Shown: piece after piece, positions 55,206-64,000 of the stretch
How positions within the stretch are numbered: the stretch's first letter is position 1
Layout of the letters: every line of letters begins with the position of its first letter
Source: Ziziphus jujuba
Lineage: Eukaryota; Streptophyta; Magnoliopsida; Rosales; Rhamnaceae
Length of the DNA: 64,000 bases
Reading direction: 5' to 3'
Assembly (NCBI RefSeq): GCF_031755915.1
Contig: NC_083386.1
Span: 1,729,501-1,793,500, forward strand
Notes under the pieces: generated by a model
The model's input: only the letters and a program-made list of their open reading frames with translations
Databases searched by the model: none
Told to the model about the DNA's origin: nothing
Position numbers and translations under genes: made by a program

Positions 55206-55933
55206 TGTAAAGAAATAATCCTCAAGAGTTGAGGAGTGTTGAGAACTGATGCACATCTGTTCTAGCATGTGCATAAAGGAAGTAAGAAACGGTGTCGTTT
55301 TGGATATAATACAGTTATATCATTTGGAGAAGAAGAACAACAGCGTTTTGTATCTGGTTTAATGATATAAGTAGGACGGCGTCGTATTGGCTCAATATTG
55401 ATTTTACCTGAATAACAGAATCACGTGCAGGCCATGTGGATTAGTTATGGTGGTTATATGGAGGGCTAATTATCATTGGTCCACGTCATCTTGGATTGCC
55501 ACATCAGCAACAGCAATACTGAGTACAAATAACGACCTTCATTCTGTTTCAAGGACTACTGGTTTTTACAGATTATAGAGCTAAGGATTGAGTTTGTTTT
55601 TCAGTGATTTTGAGTGGAAATTGAGTTCTTCGTGCTTTTGTACAAACTCTTCAAGATAATCTGTAGATATAGAACAATTTCTGTGTGAGATTGGTTAAGA
55701 CAGTTTGAGTGAGGGTGTATATGGGCTTACGGGTTGGTTTGGGTGTTTTTCTGTGTGATCCACCATTGAAGAACCTGTGAAGCTCTTGTTGTTCTCCCCC
55801 CTTTTTGAATAATAATAGCAGAAGCTCAGAACCTGAGCACGAGGACGTAGGCAATAGTTTGGCCGAACCTCGTTAAACTGTGTGTGTGTTTTCTTGGTTG
55901 TTTTAGTTTTTGTTCTTGCTGTTTTTCTTAACA
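55206..55933 (+). repeat. 3' LTR of the copia element
   Basis: At 728 bp it has about six visible substitutions relative to the 5' LTR. Where the 5' LTR reads TATAAATA it reads ACAAATA (about 55524-55531). Confidence 0.93.
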
Positions 55934-55954
55934 GTAACAAATAGAGATGTCATG

Positions 55955-56257
55955 TTGGTTTTTTGCAGAGTAAACACAGAAAAAATGTGGAAAACCAAAG
56001 GAAAGCAACTTTGGATACTTCCATTACAGCAAAAAATATATTTCAACACTCGTTGCGACAGTCATACACTAAATTCCACCTAATTCTGCAGTAACCTTAC
56101 TGCCACATCCTAAGCCACTTCTTGGATACCTAATGCCTCAGATATTTAACAAAACACATGGTTACAAACCAGCATCAAAGTTCCACAAACTAACATCAAA
56201 CAAACTAAAAAGAACATAACAATTAAACTTAATGATAACAGCAAGAAGTGTCATTAG
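55955..56257. other. Unidentified insert in the TNL relic
   Basis: Relative to the full-length TNL, about 300 bp without similarity lies between TNRDVM and HIHRAEE. The text (for example TTCAACACTCGTTGCGACAG) was not recognised, and no terminal repeat or target duplication was evident. Confidence 0.5.
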
Positions 56258-57221
56258 CGCTCATATACACAGGGCGGAAGAATTCGACAGTGATGAAGCT
56301 ATTCATCTCTTTCATTTGAATGCTTTTAGTACATGCTCTCCTACTACAGATCACACTCAGAGTTGTCACAGAAGGTGGTAGATTATGCTAAGGCATTCCA
56401 TTAGCTCTTGAAGTCATGCGTTCCTTCCTTGATGGAAAGAGGGAAGAAGAATGGGAAAGTGCCTTAAGTAAATTGAACGTGTCTCGCAACAGAGATGTTC
56501 ATGAAGTTTTCACAACAAGTTGTGATATACTAGATGACAAAGAGAAGCATTTATTGATGAAGATCAAAATATATATCCCCACCCAAGTATTCCTTTGGAT
56601 GAAGGCCAAGTATTCTTTCTTTCTTAACTATTGGTGAAGATCAAAATACATATGATATATAGCCTAAGCTATTCTTGACGTTTCTCTTTGTTATAGAATC
56701 TTGGCAATTTAAGAAACAATTGACTTAGCTACTCTGTGCATCCGACTCAAATCCCAAATCTTTCTCTGACTTCAAATTTGGGGAGCATATACCTTGAGAG
56801 ACTTGCAAGTTTGCTTGAACTTCCCTCAAATTTTCAACACCTCGGCAAGGTTGCATATCCGAATATAAGATAATGCTCAAATCTTGAAATCCTTTCGGAT
56901 ATACCACGAAATAGAGAGTACTGAGATATAGGTGGGACTGCAGTTCAAAAAATGCCTCCATCATTTTCATGTCTTTACAAACTTTGTCATTTGGATCTAG
57001 ACAAAGTTGCAGGCTTTGAGAATTTTCCAGGAAGCACTTTTAAGCCCAACTCCTAAGAATAGTTAGACTTGAGCTGGCTATATATCAGAACTTTGTCCTC
57101 ATCGTTTATGCATTTGACCAGCCTCATTCAGTTGGATCTTTTAGGTTGCATAAGTTATATGTCAATTCCAGCCAGTTATATATAACTAATGTCTAGTAAA
57201 TAACATTTCTTTATTTGCAAG

Positions 57222-57650
57222 TATGCTGGTGAAGTTATAGACAGATTTAAGCTGATGCAAAATAGGGTGGAAATTGAGAATGATGAATATGTGTTTTTGA
57301 TACCTCCCATGTTTGTTGATTCATTCAAGTGGAATTACAAACCTGCTTTACTGGGAGAGGGGAGTTCTAATGATGCAAATGAGGATTACATAATTCCATC
57401 TCGCCAGTTATTAGCTCCAAGATTGTTGGAAATGTAGCTAGATTTATAAAACATAGTTGCTCACAAAATATTTTCTGGTAGCCTATTCTACACGATTACA
57501 ACAACCAGTCCTTTATCCATATTGCCTTTTTTGCATTCAGGCATGTCCCTTCTATGACAGAGTGTCTTATGATTATGGTGCTTGCAATCCATTCCATTAG
57601 GTAAAAGAAATGTCTACGTGGATCTTCAAATACCGGGGTCATTTGAGCTA
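57222..57650 (+). pseudogene. SUVH SET-domain relic, second copy
   Basis: This is the paralogue of 296-660. The first part is open and longer (MFVDSFKWNYKPALLGEGSS, NDANEDYIIPSRQ), then a one-base loss (CGCCAGTT against CGCCTAGTT) breaks the frame, ending at TAG 57435-57437. SARFIKHSCSQNIFW-like text and a YDYG motif (about 57568) follow in other frames. Near 57605-57635 AAATGTCTACGTGGATCTTC corresponds to the post-SET CLCGSSK block with changes. It is non-functional. Confidence 0.82.
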
Positions 57651-59399
57651 ATTCTTCTGGTACTTGTACAATCAAATAAGCATATAATTGAACATGATCA
57701 TGACTTAACATGCTTTTGCATTTAAGAACTTCTAGCCAATTAAATATGAAAGTTTTATGTATGTATTTTTCTATTTAATGTATTTGCATATCTCTTGTAC
57801 TAAAAACTCATCTCTGTTTAATATATTCTAAGCTTATTGCATACCAAAGTTATGAGAATTATTTTAGGATGATAGGTAAGAAAGTTTTGTAGTATCAAAA
57901 CCATAGTCAGCTTCCTGCTTAAATTCTTTGGTTATGAACATTTACCTGAACATACTACACTGTAGCAGAGAATTTAGTAAGCAAGAATATTGCACTTTTC
58001 TTGATGGATAAACCAGGTAAGTGCTTAAGTTTGATGAAGAAGTTATCTGAACTGTAGATAGTGGACTTTCGATTATAAGAATGGTTAATTAAACCTGGTA
58101 ACTTATAATGTCATTGTATCGTTCTGTTTGTAGATAAATGGTAAGAATTGATGATCGGTTAAAGATCATTGTGTTCGCTTTTGTTTAGGCTTAAAGATCT
58201 ATTTTCTTGGTAGATAAAGAAAGAGGATCGAAGGGTGTGCCTTTAGGTCTAAGAGAATAAGCGATCAGCTAAAATTAAAAGCAAGGTGGAGGGAAAATGA
58301 ATTTAGACGAAGAGAGTTGAAGAATGAGCACAAACTTGTAGTGCAACTGGGAATTTGTTTGGTAGAGATGAAATGTTCAAGGGAGGATCATCCATGCCTA
58401 GCTTGGTAGGAGGGAAGTCAAAAGTTTTAGTGGGAACATGTTGGATCCATATCCTAATTCATACAAAACAAGAGGGATTGGCTTTTGGAGGTGGAAAATC
58501 TTGATGCTTAGCAAAATAATCAAACTACTATCAATTCCCTTGTAAAATATTAGTAGATGACAATTCATAAACAATACTACCATCAGATCCATTGAAAAAT
58601 AGGTATTTACAACATGAACTCTCCTATGTTTTGCTATATAATTATATTTTTACCAAAACAGCTGAAATTGGCTCCTAAAGAAAGCTTTAACACGAGTCAA
58701 AACATTGCTGTAGCTCCCTTTGGACTATGAAAAAAAGAAGAAAATAGTTTCCCCTTTTTCCTAGAAACTTCCATTGAGAAAAAAAGAGAGACAATGAACC
58801 GCAACATTATAAATTCCTCAATCTTGCATTAGAATAAGTTGTCTAAACAAAATTTCATGGTCTGGAGTCAAAACATTGCAGTAGCTCCCTTTGAACTATC
58901 ACGAAAATAAGAAATTAGTTTTCTCTTTTTCCAAGAAACTTCCACCAAGAAGTCAATGAACCGCAACATTATCAATTCCTCGATCTTGCATTAGAATAAG
59001 TTGTCTAAAACAAAGTTTCATCGTATTGCTAGCTCATTTCGATGGGAAACATATATTTATAATCTTCTTATGGGACCGCCGGAACAATTTGTCAATGCAA
59101 GTGTCTCTAGGGAGTTTGATTACGTGTGTGTGTGTGTATAACACCAAATGTTGAAACTATCAGTTCAATCTGATGAAACGACTATATATACATATGTGTG
59201 TATATATAATCTATGTATATTTGATGTTGAAAGATAATTAGACGGAGCCCATAGGAAAACTTAGCAAAGAAGTTATGGTTCCTATTGGTTGAATAAAATT
59301 GTTTGGAAGTCAATTTCAGGGGCTTGTTGACTAATTACGATATTATATTTGGACCGCTAGCTGGCTTGGGAATGTTAAAATATCAAAAACCAAGTTATC

Positions 59400-59515
59400 A
59401 GAGCTCCACTTAGGTCGAGATGTTTCCCCCTCTAGCAAAGCTGACAATAGCAATCCATTACGTTTGAAAAAGAAATGTCTATGTGGATCTTCAAAATGAC
59501 GGGGTTATTTGACGT
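59400..59515 (+). pseudogene. SUVH post-SET relic
   Basis: Translation gives SSKADNSNPLRLKKKCLCGSSK, then TGA where SUVH proteins have Cys, then RGYL. The post-SET zinc-binding pattern is C-x-C-x4-C with RGYF/L after it, so the third Cys is replaced by a stop. It lies about 1.8 kb beyond the SET relic at 57222. It is a second, independent piece at the head of module 2, not the continuation of one gene. Confidence 0.78.
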
Positions 59516-60225
59516 GATCATTGAGGTACTTGTACAGTCAAATAAGGATGGCGCAGTTGAACATGATCATAATCTAACATGCTTATATATATGCCTTCTT
59601 ATATTTCTATTTAGTGTATTTGCATATCTTGCATACTGAAAACTCAACTCTGTTTGATATATTCGAAGCTTTTTAGATGCCAAATTTATTAGGTGTACTT
59701 TGGGATGATACGCAAGTAAGTTTTCTAGTCCCAAAACCATAAAATTCAATGATTCACACTGATGTGGTCAAATCCAGTTGAGTTCGATCAGCTTGCTGCT
59801 TAACTTAAGTTTCTTTGGTTACAGATGATTTTACCTGAACATGCTATACCATACCATAGAAAGCGGTATGCAAGAATGTTGAACTTCTCTTGCTGGATTA
59901 ACCAGGTAAGTGATTGTATTTGATGACGAAGTTATGTCAACTATAGATAGTTGACTTTGGATTGTAAGAATGGTAAGATAAGCCTGATAAGTTATGATGT
60001 CATCATATGGTTTTGTATGGAGATGAACGGTAAGAAACTAAGAATTTATGATCAAAAGGTTAAAGATCATTATTTTTGATTTTTCAAAACTTAAAGATCT
60101 CTGTTCTTGGTAGATAGAGAAAAGAGAATCAAAGGGTGTGTTTTTAGGTATAAAGGAATTTCAGATCAGTTATAATTAAAATCAAGGTGGAGGGAAAATG
60201 AAGTTGGACGAAGAGAGTTGAAGAA

Positions 60226-60810
60226 TGATAGCTCACGTGCTGCACAAGAGGTCTCTCACGATAGCACTTTAGATAGGCATTTTACTAACAATGGATAACT
60301 GTTGTTCTAGGTAGCGTTTAGCCACAACAGATGTTGACTCTACTTATTTATCTGATAACGTTGCATGTAATGGCAGTAAGGCCATGACTTTGTATTTATT
60401 CATCCCCTTGTTTCTTGAGAATAATGAAGCACAACTTATTCTATTCATTATTGCATCTGTGCTTTCATGGTATCAGAGCCGTGACGTGCTCAAGCGAGTT
60501 TTTGTTTTTTTTTACTCGTTCCAAATAGCCAATATGTCTTCTACTTGTTCTGCTGTGGTTCCTACTTTGACTCTTCCTTCCCTATCTGAGGTCACACTAC
60601 CTATCTATAATTTTCCCTTTCAGCTAAATCAAAACAACAATATAATATGGAGGTCACAAATTCTACCTGCAATTACTGGCTGCAACATGGAAGGATTTAT
60701 TGATGGTACTTTACAGGCACCACCACTTACCTCTGTTGTAAATACAACCAGTGATGGCCTACCTGTAAGTGTGGCTGCTCCAAATTCAACTTTTCATCAA
60801 TGGAGACGTG
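60226..60810 (+). mobile_element. Truncated copia element: 5' LTR, primer site and start of gag
   Basis: An LTR of 242 bp (TGATAGCTCACG...GTGCTTTCA, 60226-60467) is followed by TGGTATCAGAGCC (60468-60480). A frame containing MSSTCSAVVPTLTLPSLSEV and WRSQILPAI follows, as in copia gag N-termini. The fragment ends at WRRD, where the paralogous sequence of module 2 resumes (compare 6147-6157). There is no 3' LTR and no target duplication. A TGA(T) microhomology is present at the junction. Confidence 0.82.
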
Positions 60811-63521
60811 ATTACAAACTAGTAGTGCAATAGGGAGTTTGTTTGGTAGAGATAAAATGTTCAAGAAAAAATCCATGCCTAGCTTGGGAGGAGGGAGGAG
60901 GGAGTAAAAAGTTGTGGTGGGTGGACGTTAAATCCATCCTAATTCATGTAAAAAATGAGGGATTGGACTTTTGAAGCTGGAAAATCTTGATGCTTAGCAA
61001 AATTATAAAACAACTTCCAAACCCCTTGTAATTAGTAAATGAAAATTCATAATACTACCAGCAGATCCATTAAAAAATACGTTTTTACAACATGAACTCT
61101 CCTTTGTTTTTCTATATGATTACATTTTTAGCAGAACAGCTGAAATTGGCTACCAAAGAAAGCATTAACAGAAGTAAAAAAATTCAGTAGCTTCCTTTGA
61201 ACTATCATAAAAACAGTATATATTTCTGAAATTCCATCCTTCTTTTCCCTTCATCCGCAAATGAATTTTCCCAACGCGTGTTCTTTTACGATTTGCTATA
61301 GTATAGAGACTGAAACTTGAAAGAAATCTTCTACTAAGATGGTTAACAAGAAAATAATTTCCTCTTTTCCAAGAAACTTCCATTAGGGGAAAAAATAAAA
61401 AACAGAGACAATGAACCACAACATTATAAATTTCTCTATCTTGCATTAGAATAAGTTGTCTAAAACAAAAATTCGTATTAGTAGTGCATTTAGATGGGAA
61501 AGCTGGAAAAATTTGTCAATAAAAGTGTATCGTTGGGGTTTGAATATTAACATGCTTATTCATTTATAACGTGTAGGCTTGCAGCAAAATCAAGTTCTAT
61601 GAATGCCTTCTAATCTTTCTATTTAATGTATTTGCGAATCTTGCATACTGAAAACTCACCTCTGTTTGATATATTCTTAGCTTCTTTGCATGCCAAACTT
61701 ATTGAAGTTAATTTGGGACGAGAGGTAAGAAACTTATTTTGGGAGTTATTTTGGCATGCCAAATGTACTGAAAACTCATCTCTGTTTGATATATTCAAGG
61801 CGTCAGCTTGCTGCTTAACTTCTTTGGTTATAGACGATTTTACCTGAACATACCATACTATACCATAGATTTTAATATGCAAGAATATTGCACTCCTCTT
61901 GCTAAATAAACCAGGTAAGTGCTTATGTTTGATGAAGAAGTTATCTGAACTATAGAGAGTTGACTTTCGATTGTAAGAATGGTAAGAGAAACCTGGTAAG
62001 TTATGATGTCGTCATATTGGTTCTGTATGGAGATGAATGGTAAGAATTAATGATCAAAGGGTTAAAGATCATTATGTTTGATTTCGTTAAGGCCTAAAGA
62101 TCCCTGTTCTTGGTAGATAAAGAGAGAGGATCACCGGTTGTGTATTTATGTATAATGAGAATATGAGACCAGCTAAAATTAAGAACAAGGTGGAGGTACA
62201 CTTGAGGCTTTGTTTGGTAGGGAGGAAATGTTTAAGGAATGAAAATCCATGCCTAGCTTGGTAGGAGGGCAGCGGAAAGTAAGAAGTGGGAGTGGGAGGA
62301 TGGTAAATCCATCCTACTCCATGCAAAACAAGAGGAGTTGGAGGGTGGAAAATCTTGATGCTAAGCAAAATAATGAAACTACTATCAAACCCCTTGTAAA
62401 ATATTAGTAAATGACAGTTCCATAAACAATATTACTGTCAGACCTTTAAATCTCCCATGTATTGGTATAATTACATTTTTAGCAAAACAAGTGAAATGTG
62501 GCCACTGAATAAAGCATTTACAGAAGTCACAAATTGCAGTGGCCTCCCTTTAGCTGTCAGAAAACAGCCAGAGCTTTCTGTCAGATCCTTCTATAAAAAT
62601 ATATTTATATATATATAGATATATTCATCCTAGAAATCTGCAAGTAATATAATTTCTAAAACCTTCTCCATCTATATTTTTCCTTTATCTGAAGTGAATT
62701 ACTCTCAGAGCCTGTTCTTTTATGAGAGTTTGACTAGAGTTTAGAGACTGAAACTTCAAAATGAATCTTCTAATAATTGTGGTTATCAAGAAAATAGTTA
62801 GTTTCCTCCTTTTCCAAGAAACTTTCATTGACCACCCACCACCACCCTTTATCAATTCCTCGATCTTGGATTAGAATTAGTCGTCAAAAACAAGATTTTC
62901 TGATCACCCATTTTTCAATGGGAAAACATTAACTTGAGTTGTCCCAACTCCCGACTCCCGTCTCCCGACGGGGTTTGAGGATATCTATTGTCCTCGTATA
63001 TTTGATGTGGAAGGAGTGAAAAACATGATTAATCATAGTGACGAGACTTAGACTTGTCAGCAAAATAGATTAATGAACGGGAAAAGATAAACATATACAG
63101 GAGGAATATGGTTAGCTTAGCTAGGGAGGCACCAAGGTGTCAGCTTCCCATTTGTTGATTAAATTTTTTTTTTTTGGAAGTCAATTTCAGCGGCTCCCAA
63201 GCTGGCTTCTTCAATCAATCAACAATCAATTCAACAGAACGTGACTTTGAACACTTCTTTGTTTTTATTTTTATTTGTGTTGACTATTACACCCTTGTGA
63301 TACCAACCTTGTTATCGAGGACCAATGATATTCATAGGTTGGCTGGAAAGACTAATTATTGAGTGTTCAGTGACTAGTTAACACACATAGGCAGATGCCT
63401 AGGAATACAGGACTCGGAATGCACGACCTCCTTTCCACGAAACCACTGGAGAATTAATCCCTTTAGAATTTTAATCAGGTAGAATTTCAATTTAATTTAT
63501 ACATTATTATGCTGGTAAGAA

Positions 63522-64000
63522 ATGGTAGCTGTATATATCCTCAAAATGACATCCTTCAATATGTCAGTGACCACCCTTGTAGTAGCCGTTTCCATATTGA
63601 GCAGCTACCTTAGTATGACTACCGAAGCCACCCCAAATCCTCTCTACCATTTCTGCTCAAATACAACCATTTTCAATCCCAACAGCCCCTACAAATCTAA
63701 TCTGGATATCGTTTTGTCTAATCTTTCCTCGAACGCCGCCCAAGAAAGAGATTTCATCTACTTAGATGCCGATGCTGGTGGCGTCAACGGCACTAGTAAT
63801 TATGTCTATGGCAACTATCTCTGCCGTGGCGACGTTAACTCCACCATCTGCCACGGCTGTGTGTTAGCATCAATCGAATTTGCACGCCGGAATTGCTCTG
63901 TAGAGAAAGAGATGATCGTATGGTACGATGAATGCATGCTGCGCTATTCCAACCAATCTTTCCGGTCCACCATGTCAGTGTATCCCTATTTTTACATTTG
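63522..64000 (+). CDS. CRK4: cysteine-rich receptor-like kinase, 5' part only
   Basis: An open frame reaches the window end without a stop. It has two in-frame starts, ATG 63522 and ATG 63546; the second aligns with the CRK3 start. A signal peptide ([20 protein letters not shown]) is followed by the first DUF26 repeat with YHFCSNTT, then C-RGDVNSTI-C-HG-C. It is closely similar to CRK1 and CRK3 exon 1 with no lesion visible. The second DUF26, transmembrane and kinase parts lie beyond the window. It is probably a secreted-ectodomain receptor kinase like CRK1. Confidence 0.88.
   Translation, partial: MVAVYILKMTSFNMSVTTLVVAVSILSSYLSMTTEATPNPLYHFCSNTTIFNPNSPYKSNLDIVLSNLSSNAAQERDFIYLDADAGGVNGTSNYVYGNYLCRGDVNSTICHGCVLASIEFARRNCSVEKEMIVWYDECMLRYSNQSFRSTMSVYPYFYI

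Larger units (their letters stand above)
50322..55933 (+). mobile_element. Ty1/copia LTR retrotransposon
   Basis: Two 728 bp LTRs and a perfect target duplication GTAAC (50317-50321 and 55934-55938) bound the element. Domain order gag - protease - integrase - reverse transcriptase - RNase H is the Ty1/copia order, and sequence style fits the Tork/Tnt1-like lineage. By eye the LTRs differ at about six positions. The polyprotein is in one frame but has three premature stops (53405-53407, 53681-53683, 53843-53845). The element lies in an already decayed TNL relic. Confidence 0.95.
49862..57210 (+). pseudogene. TIR-less TNL relic split by a copia element
   Basis: The NB-ARC exon starts at LVEGIVEDITWKLN, without a TIR exon, after CRK3 3' flank. 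P-loop text is degraded (GMVSVRKGTIAG). The NB-ARC exon is cut after SRIIVT by the copia element (50322-55933). It resumes with TNRDVM, is interrupted again by about 300 bp of unrelated DNA (about 55955-56257), then HIHRAEEFDSDEAIHLFHLN and MRSFLDGKREEEWESAL. LRR-exon text runs from about 56700 to 57210. Many frameshifts and stops are present. It leads directly into the SUVH relic. Confidence 0.87.
56928..63521 (+). repeat. Segmental duplication, copy B (upstream of CRK4)
   Basis: It is collinear with 1-12672 without the solo LTR and the LARD-like element. It contains three intergenic modules (about 57690-59060, 59570-61480, 61540-63320). It is interrupted once, by a copia fragment (60226-60810). 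The gene-free stretches 57650-59400, 59515-60225 and 60811-63521 hold only this repeat. Confidence 0.85.

Overview
This window looks like nuclear DNA from a eudicot plant, probably a woody species. The genes have plant-type introns, TIR-NB-LRR (TNL) resistance genes are present (grasses lack them), cysteine-rich receptor-like kinases (CRKs) occur, and LTR retrotransposons with initiator-Met-tRNA primer sites are abundant. Some repeats recall Rosaceae, but that is only an impression. No bacterial, organellar or CRISPR features were seen. All recognisable genes lie on the + strand.

The window is an immune-gene cluster in which CRK genes alternate with TNL genes lacking their TIR exon. The order is: TNL LRR relic (1-290) and a relic of a SUVH-type histone H3K9 methyltransferase (296-660); a tandemly repeated intergenic zone carrying a 2.9 kb solo LTR (1275-4148) and a 3.6 kb non-autonomous LTR element (7662-11307); CRK1, an intact 7-exon gene (12673-16583); TIR-less TNL relic (16919-17878); CRK2 pseudogene with a solo LTR inside (17890-20537); TIR-less TNL relic (20832-23620); S-protein-homologue (SPH) relic (23723-24033); a full-length TNL (25185-35958) split by a Ty3/gypsy element (27055-33417) that itself holds a solo LTR (28941-30044); about 7 kb of AT-rich DNA with further SPH relics; a TRIM element with an expanded minisatellite (43133-44077); CRK3 (45345-49540), broken at one splice site and in its HRD motif; TIR-less TNL relic (49862-57210) split by a Ty1/copia element (50322-55933); a second SUVH relic and intergenic zone (57222-63521); and the first exon of CRK4, cut by the window end.

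Positions 1-12672 and 56928-63521 are two copies of one duplicated unit. They measure about 6.1 and 6.0 kb once insertions are subtracted, and the uninterrupted copy supplies the empty site for each insertion. A shorter third copy (44078-45344) precedes CRK3. The cluster therefore grew by unequal duplication of a [TNL tail - SUVH relic - CRK - TIR-less TNL] unit and was then remodelled by LTR elements.

Only CRK1, and CRK4 as far as it is visible, read as undamaged genes. All gene structures were worked out by eye from splice sites and codon phase. Element comparisons are visual, not computed alignments.
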